The notes: a model not told the origin generated them from the letters alone. A DNA stretch of 64,000 bases from Thiodiazotropha sp050291245 (GCA_050291245.1 JBNKJP010000020.1:124001-188000); one strand, 5' to 3'. Counted from the stretch's first letter, positions 42,818 to 53,079 are shown. Program-made: numbers and translations.

Positions 42818-44074
42818 TCATGCGGGTCCCGGTGGATTAGACGCAACTTCCGACGGTTCACCATCCACCAGCGGATGCATCTCGATCACCACCGGACTGG
42901 TCCGGGCCAGGGGCACGAACTCGGCCTGTTGTTCCAGGGGCGGCGCGTCGCGCTGAGTCATACGATACAGACCGTAAATCACGGGCAGGAATAGCATGCC
43001 GGCAGAGAAATAGGGGAGTCCCACCGCGCCGAAACGATCCATAATCCAGCCACCCGCGGACGGTCCGGCCAGGGCGCCCAGTCCATACAGCAACAGCAGT
43101 CCCCGGGTTGCGCCCAGCACTTGCCCGGGCTGCAGATGATCATTGGTATGGGCTACGCTGATCGCATACACCGAGAACATCAGGCCACCGTAGATGAAAA
43201 CGACCACCATCAGTAACGAAAGCTCTCGGTGAACCGTCAGACCCGCGATTATTGCCGTGATCCCGGCAGCCAGAGAGACCAGGATCAGTATCCGGCGCCG
43301 GTCGTGATGGTCCGAGAGATGACCGATCGGTAATTGCAGCAGGGCGCCGCCGACAATGGTGGCGCTCATTAACCCCGCAATCTCTCCCGAGCTCATATTG
43401 AGCCGCGCGCCGAATACCGGGGTCATGCCCCAGAAGGCGCCGTTTACCATCCCTGCGATGATCACACCGGCCACACCCAGGGGCGAGAGCCGGAAGAGTC
43501 GCATAAGCGGCAGATGTGAGTGGGTGTCAATGCTGGGTTCCGCGACCCGGGTCACCGCAATCGGGATGATGGCCAGTACGATCAGTACCGTGGCCAGGGC
43601 AAAGGGCGCCAGGGTGGCGGGATCGTAGACCAACAGCAGGAATTGACCGCTGGCCAATGCCAGCAGCGTGGTAATCATGTATACGGCGAACACCCGGCCC
43701 CGGGATGAGGCGGGTGTCTTCTCGTTCAGCCAGCTCTCCACCACCATGTAGAGACCCACCATGGCCACCCCGTTGAGCACTCGGAAGAGAAACCACCAGC
43801 CCGTACCGGTCAACAGGCCGAACATCAGGGTGGTTGCGGCCCCCAGTGAGGCAAACGCGGCAAAGGTGCGGATATGACCGACGCGCTGCACGATCCCCGG
43901 GCCGCTGAGGGTTCCGATGATGTAGCCCAGGTAATAGCCCATCATCACCAGGCCGGTTTGGATGTTCGAGAGCTGTTCGATGGTCGCTCGTACGCCCAGT
44001 AGGGTACCCAGCAGACCGTAGCCAATCAGTAGGAGCGAGAGTCCTCCCAACAGTACCAATATGGTGATACGCAT
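42818..44074 (-). CDS. MFS transporter, YcaD-like
   Basis: The 418-residue protein has about 12 TM helices. Features include GYYLGYIIGTLSGPGIVQRVGHIRTFAAFA between TM2 and TM3, VNGVAMVGLYMVVESWLNE, and IGHLSDHHDRRRILILVSL in the second half. The text resembles the YcaD/inner-membrane MFS group with no known substrate. It stands alone, 250 bases after the start of sdhC on the same strand. Confidence 0.86.
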   Translation of the reverse strand: MRITILVLLGGLSLLLIGYGLLGTLLGVRATIEQLSNIQTGLVMMGYYLGYIIGTLSGPGIVQRVGHIRTFAAFASLGAATTLMFGLLTGTGWWFLFRVLNGVAMVGLYMVVESWLNEKTPASSRGRVFAVYMITTLLALASGQFLLLVYDPATLAPFALATVLIVLAIIPIAVTRVAEPSIDTHSHLPLMRLFRLSPLGVAGVIIAGMVNGAFWGMTPVFGARLNMSSGEIAGLMSATIVGGALLQLPIGHLSDHHDRRRILILVSLAAGITAIIAGLTVHRELSLLMVVVFIYGGLMFSVYAISVAHTNDHLQPGQVLGATRGLLLLYGLGALAGPSAGGWIMDRFGAVGLPYFSAGMLFLPVIYGLYRMTQRDAPPLEQQAEFVPLARTSPVVIEMHPLVDGEPSEVASNPPGPA

Positions 44075-44505
44075 TTGTTTAAAGGGTGTCTTTGAATTTG
44101 TTGAAGTTTTTGGGGGCTCTGAATGGTATAGAATCTGTGACGGGGTACATTAGACGATCATGCACGGATACGAGTCTAAAATCATTCTAAATGAGCAATA
44201 ACGGCCGAAATATAGTTGTGAATATTGGCGATAATTTTCCACTTGGTGCTATTCTGAAGCTAAAGATCTCCCAATAATTGCCGATTTCCGCTTTTTATAG
44301 GAAAACCAACGTTATCCACTTTTGGTATGACCAATTCGGATTATCAGCTGAAGGTAAAGGGTAATCCAGTCCATGATTGAATTTAGTGTATTGTCTCATG
44401 CGGATGCGCCATTCTGGTATACCCCAAGGGCATTTCCTACGGGTCCGAGGCGCGGGCGATGGCAGCTCCTTGTCAAGTGGCGCGATGCTATAATGGTTGG
44501 TTAGC
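44075..44505. other. Divergent intergenic region with an extended -10 promoter
   Basis: The region lies between the MFS gene and the HD-GYP gene. It is AT-richer than the neighbours and holds no ORF I trust. It ends in TGCTATAAT at 44486-44494. Confidence 0.4.
44486..44494 (+). promoter_or_regulatory. Extended -10 promoter for the HD-GYP gene
   Basis: TGCTATAAT is a perfect TGn-TATAAT extended -10 box. A TTGTCA at 44470 is only 13 bases away and is not a normally spaced -35. Transcription would begin at about 44500-44502, a few bases before the ATG at 44506, so the mRNA would be almost leaderless; no Shine-Dalgarno is visible. Confidence 0.5.
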
Positions 44506-46335
44506 ATGAGACACAACACGAGTAGCCATAAACCGCGGATCCTCATCGTTGGCGATGCGAATGAGCAATTGTCCGTGGTGATCGAGAATCTGAGCGACGA
44601 GTTTACAATACTTGTTGCCGCCCAGGGCGAAAAAGCGCTGGAGCTGGCCGCTGGTAAACCGGCACCAGAGCTGATTCTTCTCGACATTGAAATGCCTGGC
44701 ATGGATGGCCGTGAAATGTTGCGCCTGCTCAAAGCGGATCCTGCAACAGCGGAGATACCGGTCGTCTTAGTCACGGCATTGACCGAATCCGTGAGCGAGA
44801 GTCAGGGGCTGGGGGTTGTCGGCTACATCACCAAACCGATTAATCCTGATCTGCTTAAAGTGCGTATTCGCGCCGAGCTTGAACTGAGAGGCTTTCACGA
44901 GTTACCAACATTTTCCGCAGCGGTAGGCGAGCGTGTCGATAAAAGAAAATTCACCATTTTGGTGGTTGATGATATTGCGCAAAACCTGCACGAGCTGGTC
45001 TCTGCGTTATCGGATGAGTATTTCGTTACAGCGGTGAACAATGGACAAAAAGCCGTCGAACTTGTCGGCGGTAGCCATCCTCCGGATCTGATACTGCTGG
45101 ACATTCGCATGCCAGATATGGACGGTTACGAGACCTGCAGACAGATCAAAAAGAGTGAGGTCGGTCAACGGATTCCCGTCATCTTTATCAGCGTACTCGA
45201 TGAGTCGGATGCCAAGATAAAAGGGTTTTCCCTCGGTGGTGCTGATTATGTCACCAAACCTTTCGATATTGATGAGTTACGGGCAAGACTCCGTACCCAT
45301 ATCCATCTGAGTCAGCTGCGTTTCCATTTTGAACAGCAGCTCGCGCAGCGGACCGCTTCCCTGCTAACCATGACGAACCGGTTGCAGGCCATGCTCAACG
45401 CGATTCCCGATACCCTGCTTGAACTCGATTTACAGGGGCGGTATCTCACCATTCCTTCGATTCACTACAGGCTGTCGTCCTCACCGAATGAGGAACTGGT
45501 GGGGAAGTATGTCTCTGACGTACTGCCTGCGGATGCGGCGGCAGTTTACCTCGCTGCTCTGCAGGAAGCGGATCGGACTGGATTGTCTCAGGGCAGAGAG
45601 TTTCAGTTACAGCTGCCACAGGGCAAGACCTGGTTCGAGCTGACCGTTTCCCGATTGGTTGATCCTGTAGCCACTAATACCCGTTTTCTTGCACTTTCTC
45701 GCGATATCTCAGAGCGCAAACGTGCCGTAGAGGAACAGCTGCGTAGTACCCGGCAGTACAAGGCGGCTATGATCGCCACCGCGGAAGCGATTTCACGTAC
45801 GGTGGAGATGCGCGATCCTTACACAGCAGGTCATCAGCGACGGGTAGCCGATCTCTCCTATGCAATTGGAGAAATGCTTGGTTTAACCAAAGATCGTCTC
45901 GAGGGGTTGCACTTTGGTGCCAATCTGCACGATATCGGTAAGATCCAACTTCCGGCAGAGATCCTGAGTTCGCCGCGAAAACTGACCCCCCTGGAGCATG
46001 AGTTCATCAAGACCCATCCGTCGGTAGGTAGTGACATTGTCACAAATGTGGAGTTTCCCTGGCCGATACAGGAAATGATCCTGCAGCATCATGAACGGCT
46101 CGATGGTTCCGGTTATCCGCAAGGATTGACCGGTCAGGACATCATCCTCGAGGCGCGAATTCTGGCGGTGGCTGACGTGGTGGAGGCCATGTCATCCCAT
46201 CGTCCCTATCGACCGAGCCTCGGGATTGATGCGGCTCTGAATGAGATCGAGAGTGGGCGCGGTAGCAAGTATGATCCATTTGTTGTTGATGCCTGTTTGA
46301 GAGTCTTTCGCGTACAAGGCTACACCATTCCTTGA
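44506..46335 (+). CDS. Double-receiver PAS HD-GYP protein, cyclic-di-GMP phosphodiesterase
   Basis: The 609-residue protein has two receiver domains: the first has D60 in LILLDIEMPGMDG but its N-terminal acidic pair is reduced to GDA; the second is complete with ILVVDDIAQNLHEL, LILLDIRMPDMDGYETC and YVTKPFD. A PAS-like region (about 275-400) follows, then HD-GYP (about 425-605) with AGHQRRVADL, HDIGK at H475, and HHERLDGSGYPQGL. HD-GYP domains hydrolyse c-di-GMP. The kinases at 47754 and 51454 are the likely phosphate donors. I use ATG 44506; the TTG at 44497 is an unlikely alternative. Confidence 0.93.
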   Translation: MRHNTSSHKPRILIVGDANEQLSVVIENLSDEFTILVAAQGEKALELAAGKPAPELILLDIEMPGMDGREMLRLLKADPATAEIPVVLVTALTESVSESQGLGVVGYITKPINPDLLKVRIRAELELRGFHELPTFSAAVGERVDKRKFTILVVDDIAQNLHELVSALSDEYFVTAVNNGQKAVELVGGSHPPDLILLDIRMPDMDGYETCRQIKKSEVGQRIPVIFISVLDESDAKIKGFSLGGADYVTKPFDIDELRARLRTHIHLSQLRFHFEQQLAQRTASLLTMTNRLQAMLNAIPDTLLELDLQGRYLTIPSIHYRLSSSPNEELVGKYVSDVLPADAAAVYLAALQEADRTGLSQGREFQLQLPQGKTWFELTVSRLVDPVATNTRFLALSRDISERKRAVEEQLRSTRQYKAAMIATAEAISRTVEMRDPYTAGHQRRVADLSYAIGEMLGLTKDRLEGLHFGANLHDIGKIQLPAEILSSPRKLTPLEHEFIKTHPSVGSDIVTNVEFPWPIQEMILQHHERLDGSGYPQGLTGQDIILEARILAVADVVEAMSSHRPYRPSLGIDAALNEIESGRGSKYDPFVVDACLRVFRVQGYTIP

Positions 46336-46460
46336 TAAGCCCGGCCAAGGAGAAAGTGTTTTGTGATCTGGTTGATTCACGGAGCAATCCATAGCGGTGT
46401 AGAGTGCCGGCATCCAGTTGGAGCATTGATGGTAGCTCCCGATTCGGAGTTGGATCGTTC

Positions 46461-46534
46461 TTATTAACCCGGCAACCAAACAGGTCAGGGGCTTGAAGCC
46501 CTGAACCTAACCTATTTGGTTGCCGGGTTAATAA
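46461..46534. repeat. Palindromic repeat with a 20-base perfect stem (family member 1)
   Basis: TTATTAACCCGGCAACCAAA at 46461-46480 is the exact complement of 46515-46534. The 34-base loop has its own hairpin (TCAGGG with CCCTGA). A related palindrome lies at 57304-57348. It sits between the HD-GYP gene and the binding-protein gene and could act as a terminator, a processing site or a mobile repeat. Confidence 0.8.
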
Positions 46535-46558
46535 ACCAATCATAAGGAGTTCAGTTTC

Positions 46559-47737
46559 ATGAAATCCACGCGCGATATCAAAACAACACCACCGGTATTT
46601 CTTTCCGGTACTTCCCGTCTGACCCGTTTACTGAGCCTGATCTCTGTGCTGTTCATCGTACTGCTCGGACACACAGCGGTAAACGCGGTTGCAGAAGAGT
46701 TGGCGACGGTGATGGGTCTGGAAGAGATGCGCCGGAATGTGGCGGCGGCGAGTGCCGTATCGCCTCCCTGGGACGGACCAACCCAGGGACCGAAGGCGGG
46801 CACGGGCAGAACCATCGCCATTATCAACGAGGACCTGCGTAACGGCGGAATCCTCGGTGTTGCCCAAGGTGTGCGGGAGGCCGTTCAGTTGCTGGGTTGG
46901 CAGGTACAGATGTTTGATGCGGGCGGCACTTCGGCCGGTCGTAAGAAAGCCGCGGCGCAGGCTCTGGACGGCGATCCTGATGGGGTGATTCTCAATGGCG
47001 CCGATGCCTCGATAATGGCTCCGTTCCTTTCGCCCCTGGTGCAGCGCAAGATCCCGATTGTAGGCTGGCATGTGGGACCCAAGGCCGGGGTGATGGGGGA
47101 GGAGGGTATCGCCATGAATGTCTCCACCGATCCGATTGAGGTCGCCCGGGTTACCGCCATGGCGGCCATTGTTGCCGCCAAGGGAGAGGCGGGCGTGGTT
47201 ATCTTCACCGACTCCAATTTCGAGATTGCCCTGGCCAAGTCCCAAGTCATGGCGGACGTGATCAAAGGCTGCCAAAAATGCACCCTGCTCGAGGTGCGCG
47301 ATCTGGCGATCTCGGACAGCGCCCGGCTCATGCCTGCCGTCAGCCGCGAGCTGCTTGAACGCTATGGTAAACGCTGGACCCATGCGCTGGCTATCAATGA
47401 TATCTATTTTGATTATGCCGTACCGGAGTTCATCCTGGCCGGTCCCGATGCGCAGCATGTTGAGTTTCTGTCGGCAGGTGACGGCAGCAGTGCCGCGTAT
47501 GTGCGAATTCTGGCGGGTTCCTTTCAGGTGGGCACGGTGGCCGAGCCGCTCAATCTTCAGGGCTGGCAACTGGTCGATGAGCTGAACAGACTGATGGAAG
47601 GTCAGCCACCCAGCGGCTATGTGGCGCCGGTACACCTGATTACTCCGGAAAACGCTGAGTATGATGGGGGATCGGATTACCGCTATGACCCGGCAAACGG
47701 CTATCGTGACGTCTATCGAAGGATATGGGGGCGTTGA
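46559..47737 (+). CDS. Periplasmic binding protein of the sugar (RbsB-like) type
   Basis: The 392-residue protein has a signal peptide or anchor (about 20-45, LISVLFIVLLGHTAVNAVA) and a two-lobe PBP fold: TIAIINEDLRNGGILGVAQG (about 85), VQMFDAGGTSAGRKKAAAQAL, DGVILNGADASIMAPFL, PIVGWHVGPKAGVM and LSAGDGSSAAYVRIL. This is the ribose/AI-2-type family. There is no ABC permease or ATPase in the window; instead a hybrid kinase starts 17 bases later. A sensing role, passing ligand binding to the kinase, is likely. AAGGAG lies upstream of ATG 46559. Confidence 0.85.
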   Translation: MKSTRDIKTTPPVFLSGTSRLTRLLSLISVLFIVLLGHTAVNAVAEELATVMGLEEMRRNVAAASAVSPPWDGPTQGPKAGTGRTIAIINEDLRNGGILGVAQGVREAVQLLGWQVQMFDAGGTSAGRKKAAAQALDGDPDGVILNGADASIMAPFLSPLVQRKIPIVGWHVGPKAGVMGEEGIAMNVSTDPIEVARVTAMAAIVAAKGEAGVVIFTDSNFEIALAKSQVMADVIKGCQKCTLLEVRDLAISDSARLMPAVSRELLERYGKRWTHALAINDIYFDYAVPEFILAGPDAQHVEFLSAGDGSSAAYVRILAGSFQVGTVAEPLNLQGWQLVDELNRLMEGQPPSGYVAPVHLITPENAEYDGGSDYRYDPANGYRDVYRRIWGR

Positions 47738-47753
47738 ATGGGTATAAGCGGCT

Positions 47754-50700
47754 ATGGTGTTATCTGATCTACTTCACCGCCTGCTGCCGCAGTCCCTGAG
47801 ACGGCAGTCCCTGTTGGCCGTGACGGTATTGGCGCTGCTGATTTCAGTGGGCGGTATTACCGCGGTCTATGCCTTGCGCACCCTCACCGGTGCTGCCCGT
47901 TCATTGACCGATGTGCGTATGACAAGGATGCAGGAAGTGCAGGATCTGGTGAAGCAGGCGCTTCTCATCGAGCGGGAGTCTTATCAGCTGGCAAATGCCG
48001 AATCGGCTGAGGCGGTGCGTGTCAACTACCAGAAAATTGATGACTATCTGCGTCAATTCGAGCAGCGTGTGGATCATCTGGCCTCGTCATCAGGCAACGA
48101 TAAGATTGATGTGCTGGATCTCTATCAGTCGAGCCAGTTATTCCGCAACACAGCGAATGTTTTTGTGCAACTGTGGGCTGCGCAATTGCAGCGTCTCGCG
48201 GCCGAGGAAGATTCCTCCGGTAAGCTGATGACTTCGCCGAACGAACGACTGAGTTCATTGCGGCGCTTCCATGTCGAGTTGCGGCGACAGGCCAGCGCCA
48301 TGGTGGCTTCAAGCGAAAAGCTATCTGATCATTTCAACAAGGATTTGTATACTGGGCTGGAAAAGCTCTCATACATATCCGCCAGAAATCAAACCTGGGT
48401 CTCGGTGTCGATAGGCGTCAGCCTGTTATTAGCCTGGTTGGTCGCTTATGGTTTCCTCGGAAAGCACGTGCTTCGCCGGCTGGACAAGGTGAGCCTCAGG
48501 TTGCGCCAAAGCAACGTGGAAAGACAAAGTCCGAATGAAACCCAGCGGAAATACGATGAAATTGGCGAAATGTCACTGGCGGTGGACCAGTTCCTGAATG
48601 ACCGTGAACTGTTGGTTATTCGGACCGAAGAACTGGCGGAAAAAAATCGTCTTTTCGAGGTGATCGGGCGCATGCATGAGCGCTTCATTCATGAGTCGAA
48701 CGACCGGGTCCTGTTTGAGCAGTTGATGTTGGACATTATCGACCTCACAGACAGCGGATTTGGCTTTGTTGGGGATGTGCTTCAGGACGAAGGTGGATTC
48801 GACTACCTCAAAGTATATGCACTCAGTAATGTTGCCTGGAATGCGGAAATTCAGAGGCAATACGATGAACAGTTGGTTAACGGCCTCGAGTTCAGGAAAC
48901 TCGACAACCTGTTCGGCCATGTCATTACTCATCGCGAAGTGGTCATGGCAAATGACCCGGCCAACGATCCACGCCATGCGGGGACACCGCCTGGGCATCC
49001 TACGATCAAGGCTTTTCTCGGTATTCCTGTATTTTACGGCGATAAACTGGTTGGCGAAATCGGCCTAGCAAACCGTCCTGGCGGTTACGATCAGGGGTTG
49101 CTTGATTACCTGCAGCCGGTTGTGGATGCCTGTGGTCGCGTCATAGTCGCCCGTTGGGAACGAGTAGCTCGACAGGCCGCCGAGCAACAGTTGTTATTGG
49201 CAAGAGATGCTGCCGAAGCCGCCAATCAGTCCAAGTCCGATTTTCTCGCCAGCATGAGCCATGAGATCCGAACCCCGATCAATGCGGTTCTCGGAATGCT
49301 CTATCTGGCACTCAAATCCAACGACTTGACATCGACGCTGCGTGAACGCCTACGCAAGGCTGAGGGTGCGGCCAAGTCACTGTTGGGCATCATCAATGAC
49401 ATCCTGGATTTCTCCAAGATCGAAGCAGGCAAGCTGGAAGTCGAAACCATCGAGTTCGACCTCGAAAATGTGGTGCAGCAAGTCGTTGACACCCTGATTG
49501 TACCGGCCGAGAAAAAGGGGCTGGAGTGTCTTGTGAACTATGATATCAATATCCCTACCCGCCTGGTCGGCGATCCGCTGCGTATCGGGCAGATCCTGCT
49601 CAACCTTTGCAGCAACGCCATTAAGTTCACCGAGGCAGGCGAGGTGGAACTCGTAATGACCCGGCAATCTGTTGATGACAACGAGCTTATTTTGCTGATC
49701 AAAGTACGCGACAGCGGGATTGGAATGGCGCCCGAACAGCAGCAGCGATTGTTTCAGAAGTTCACTCAGGCTGATCAGAGCAATACCCGCCGTTTTGGTG
49801 GTACCGGCCTGGGTCTGACGATCAGCAAGAACCTTGCGGGATTGATGGGGGGGGATGTATGGATCGAGCAATCCGCGGCGGGGCAGGGCACCACTATGGG
49901 TTGCAGAATACGACTTGGTATTGCGCCGCAATCCCAGGCCTACAGGCAACACCTGGAGACGGAAGCCGGAGCGCTGCTGGCGGGAGTGCGCGCGCTGGTG
50001 GTGGACGATAACGCTGTCTCAAGAGAAATTCTGAGCGAGAACCTACGTCAGTTCCGGCTCGAAGTCGATAGTCTGGCCAGTGGGGTCCTGGCGATCGAAC
50101 GTCTGGCGCAGTCAAAGGTCGCACCTTACGATCTGGTATTGATGGACTGGCTCATGCCCGAGTTGAATGGCAATGAAACAACACGGCGCATTCGAACCGA
50201 CCCAAGGATCCCGACGCAACCCAAAGTGGTGATGGTGACCGCTCATAGTCGTGAGGAGGTGATCCTGGCCGCGGAGGAGGCCTATGTGGACGCCTTTCTG
50301 ACCAAACCGGTCTCTCCGTCCGTGTTGCTTGACACCTGTCTGTCGGTACTTGGTCGAGGCAGGATTTTAAAGCCTGCACCGATCTCCCGTGATGAGCCAT
50401 CGCCGGACCGAGTGGCAAGTTATGCTGGGGCTCATATACTCTTGGTCGAGGACAACGAGATCAATCGCGAATTTGCCGAAGAGCTGTTGCGCAGCCTTGA
50501 GATCCTCGTGTCCATCGCCGTTAACGGCCTGGAGGCGGTGGAAATGGTCAAACAGCGACCCTACGATGCGATACTCATGGATGTCCAGATGCCGGAACTT
50601 GACGGTTTGGAAGCGACGCGTCGCATCCGCGCCCTCTCCCAGGCAGAGGATGACCGCTTTGCCCGCATTCCCATCCTCGCCATGACGGCGCTGGCCATGG

Positions 50701-51461
50701 CCGGGGACCGGGAGAAATCCCTCGCGGCGGGGATGAACGACCACATCACCAAACCCATAGACCCGAACTATTTGAAATCACTCCTGGTGCGTTGGGTCAA
50801 GGTGCCCGAATCGCGGCGTATCCGCGACAAGAAAGCGGCGCCGGGGCAGACTCAGGAGAGGAACCGCCTACTGGCGCTGAAGCACCTTGATGCCGAACAG
50901 GGCATCCATCGCATCGGCGGGAACCCGGATTCATACTACCGGCAATTGGTGCGCTTTCGTGACCACTACGCCAATGCGGTGGAAACACTCAAGGGTTTGA
51001 TTGAGGAACAGGGTATCGATGCCGGAGAGGATTATTGTCATGCCCTCAAGGGGGTCTGCGGCAATCTCGGCGCAACGGAGTTGGCGGCCTGCGTAACGGC
51101 AATGGACCGTCAGCTCAAACAGGGTGAGAGACCGGCAGGGGAAAAGTTCGAGCAAATGGACAGCCTGATGAAAAATGTCATTCGGGAGATTGAGGCACTT
51201 CCTGTGCCATCGGTAGCCGGGTCAGCGACCCCCCTGACTCAGGATGAGCTGGTGTTGAAATTAACACAGCTGAGTTCGTTGCTTGAAACGGATTTGGGCA
51301 GGGCCGAGATGCTACTCGGAGCGTTGTGTGCTCAAGTGGCCGGCAGTGACTTTGAAACCAATCTGGGCGATATTGCTAAAGCGGTGGATATGTTTGCCAT
51401 CGACGATGCCAAGACTCTGATCTCGGCGCTATGCGAACGCATGGAGAAAGAGAATGAGTGA
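47754..51461 (+). CDS. Hybrid sensor histidine kinase with GAF, two receivers and HPt
   Basis: The 1235-residue protein has TM1 at about 20-42, a periplasmic helical region, TM2 at about 220-240, a HAMP-like region, a GAF domain (about 300-470), HisKA with H503 in FLASMSHEIRTPINAVLGML, HATPase with NLCSNAIKF and FGGTGLGLTISKNL, two receivers (LVVDDNAVSREILSENL with LMDWLMPELNG, and ILLVEDNEINREFAEELL with ILMDVQMPELDGLEA), and an HPt with H1096 in CHALKGVCGNLGA. The order resembles BarA/EvgS-type phosphorelays. It likely reads the binding protein upstream and passes phosphate to the protein at 51454 or the HD-GYP protein. Confidence 0.94.
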   Translation: MVLSDLLHRLLPQSLRRQSLLAVTVLALLISVGGITAVYALRTLTGAARSLTDVRMTRMQEVQDLVKQALLIERESYQLANAESAEAVRVNYQKIDDYLRQFEQRVDHLASSSGNDKIDVLDLYQSSQLFRNTANVFVQLWAAQLQRLAAEEDSSGKLMTSPNERLSSLRRFHVELRRQASAMVASSEKLSDHFNKDLYTGLEKLSYISARNQTWVSVSIGVSLLLAWLVAYGFLGKHVLRRLDKVSLRLRQSNVERQSPNETQRKYDEIGEMSLAVDQFLNDRELLVIRTEELAEKNRLFEVIGRMHERFIHESNDRVLFEQLMLDIIDLTDSGFGFVGDVLQDEGGFDYLKVYALSNVAWNAEIQRQYDEQLVNGLEFRKLDNLFGHVITHREVVMANDPANDPRHAGTPPGHPTIKAFLGIPVFYGDKLVGEIGLANRPGGYDQGLLDYLQPVVDACGRVIVARWERVARQAAEQQLLLARDAAEAANQSKSDFLASMSHEIRTPINAVLGMLYLALKSNDLTSTLRERLRKAEGAAKSLLGIINDILDFSKIEAGKLEVETIEFDLENVVQQVVDTLIVPAEKKGLECLVNYDINIPTRLVGDPLRIGQILLNLCSNAIKFTEAGEVELVMTRQSVDDNELILLIKVRDSGIGMAPEQQQRLFQKFTQADQSNTRRFGGTGLGLTISKNLAGLMGGDVWIEQSAAGQGTTMGCRIRLGIAPQSQAYRQHLETEAGALLAGVRALVVDDNAVSREILSENLRQFRLEVDSLASGVLAIERLAQSKVAPYDLVLMDWLMPELNGNETTRRIRTDPRIPTQPKVVMVTAHSREEVILAAEEAYVDAFLTKPVSPSVLLDTCLSVLGRGRILKPAPISRDEPSPDRVASYAGAHILLVEDNEINREFAEELLRSLEILVSIAVNGLEAVEMVKQRPYDAILMDVQMPELDGLEATRRIRALSQAEDDRFARIPILAMTALAMAGDREKSLAAGMNDHITKPIDPNYLKSLLVRWVKVPESRRIRDKKAAPGQTQERNRLLALKHLDAEQGIHRIGGNPDSYYRQLVRFRDHYANAVETLKGLIEEQGIDAGEDYCHALKGVCGNLGATELAACVTAMDRQLKQGERPAGEKFEQMDSLMKNVIREIEALPVPSVAGSATPLTQDELVLKLTQLSSLLETDLGRAEMLLGALCAQVAGSDFETNLGDIAKAVDMFAIDDAKTLISALCERMEKENE

Positions 51462-53079
51462 ACTTCAGAGTGACCGATCAAAGATACTCATCGTTGATGA
51501 CATCCCGGATAATATTCATGCAATGATGAGTATTTTACGGGATGAATTTGCCATCGTTGCCGCTACCAGCGGGGATAAGGCGTTGCAACTCGCAGCTGAA
51601 ACTCCGCCTCCTGATTTGATTCTGCTCGATATCCGGATGCCGGGCATGGATGGTTATGAAGTATTGAGTCGCTTGAAGAATAATCCCGCGACGGAATCCA
51701 TTCCTGTTATTTTCGTGACCGCACTGGACGATGAAGATAACGAAGCGCATGGACTTGACCTGGGTGCTGTGGATTACATTACAAAGCCCGCTAATCCCAC
51801 CACCACTCTATTGCGTGTTCGCCACCAGATCGCATTGAAGAAAGCGCAGCAGGATGTGCGTGAAAGCGAGGAGATGCTTCGTGCCATTACCGATGCCGTA
51901 CAAAGCGCGGTCTTTCTCATCGATGACGAGGATACTATCCGGTTCGTCAATCCGGCTGTACAGACGATATTCGGGTACACACAGAATGAACTGCTTGGAA
52001 AAAAACTGCATGCCATGTTTGTGCCTGAAAAAGATCGTGATAGGGCTAGTATGGGCATAGCGGCGTTTAAAAAAACAGGGGAGGGATCGGTGCTGATGAA
52101 AATGCAGGAGATGGAGGCCCTCCATAAGGACGGAACAGGACTGTCGATACTTGTCCATGTAGGCAGAATTATGAAAAACGGTCGATGGTGGGCTGCGGGA
52201 TCAGTCATAGATATTACAGAGCTGAGAAAGGCTCAAGCGGATCTTCTCAAGACCCAGCAGGAGGCTATCCAGGCAGGGCGGTTGGCCTCGATCGGTTTTC
52301 TTGCGTCAGGGATAGCCCATGAGATCAATACGCCCGCTCAATACCTTACGAATAATCTCGCATTTTTAGGAGATTCAGTGGATGCGCTTCGCCTGGCCCT
52401 CACTACAGTACAGAGGATCTCTGAATCCCCAACCGATACAGAAGCAATCGAAATATTTAAAGCAGAATGTCCACCGGATGAGGTGGAATTTCTTCTCGAA
52501 GAATTACCCGATGCAATAAGTCAATCTCGATCCGGAATTGCGAAAATCGCAAAAATTGTTCAATCGATGAAAGACTACTCTCACTCCGGCGGATCGGGTA
52601 AGCGCTATGAGAATCTATATAAAGCACTTGATTCAACCATCACGATTACACATAGCGCTTCAAAGGAGGTGGCTTCGGTTATAACGGATTTCGATCCAAA
52701 TATGCCTGATGTATTCTGTAATATTGATGAATTACGCCAGGTATTTCTGAATCTGATCATGAATGCTATCCAGGCTATTGAGATGTCTCAAAATCGGAAG
52801 AACGGTTTGGGGGAAATTACTATTTCAACACGGGTTCATGATGATACCCTGTCAGTATCCTTTACCGATACTGGAGATGGGGTATCTGATGAAATCCGTG
52901 ATCGAATATTCGATCCATTCTTCACGACCAAGGAGGTAGGGCAGGGCACCGGTCAGGGACTTAATATCTGCTACGATATCATTGTAAATAAACACAATGG
53001 AAAAATTGAGGTTGGAAATGCGCCAGACGCAGGTGCGATATTTACTGTCTATCTGCCTGTTGATGAGCCGGCACCTTAA
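51454..53079 (+). CDS. Receiver-PAS-histidine kinase
   Basis: The 541-residue cytoplasmic protein has a receiver (1-125) with IVDDIPDNIHAMM, D59 in LILLDIRMPGMDGYEV and DYITKP; a PAS domain (about 143-265: AVFLIDDEDTIRFVNPAVQT, then IFGYTQNELLGKK); and a kinase with H289 in LASGIAHEINTPAQYLTNNL and an ATPase with NLIMNAIQAI, DTGDGV and GTGQGLNICYDIIV. It overlaps the hybrid kinase by eight bases, so the two are coupled. It looks like a branch point that accepts phosphate and can donate it again. Confidence 0.93.
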   Translation: MSELQSDRSKILIVDDIPDNIHAMMSILRDEFAIVAATSGDKALQLAAETPPPDLILLDIRMPGMDGYEVLSRLKNNPATESIPVIFVTALDDEDNEAHGLDLGAVDYITKPANPTTTLLRVRHQIALKKAQQDVRESEEMLRAITDAVQSAVFLIDDEDTIRFVNPAVQTIFGYTQNELLGKKLHAMFVPEKDRDRASMGIAAFKKTGEGSVLMKMQEMEALHKDGTGLSILVHVGRIMKNGRWWAAGSVIDITELRKAQADLLKTQQEAIQAGRLASIGFLASGIAHEINTPAQYLTNNLAFLGDSVDALRLALTTVQRISESPTDTEAIEIFKAECPPDEVEFLLEELPDAISQSRSGIAKIAKIVQSMKDYSHSGGSGKRYENLYKALDSTITITHSASKEVASVITDFDPNMPDVFCNIDELRQVFLNLIMNAIQAIEMSQNRKNGLGEITISTRVHDDTLSVSFTDTGDGVSDEIRDRIFDPFFTTKEVGQGTGQGLNICYDIIVNKHNGKIEVGNAPDAGAIFTVYLPVDEPAP

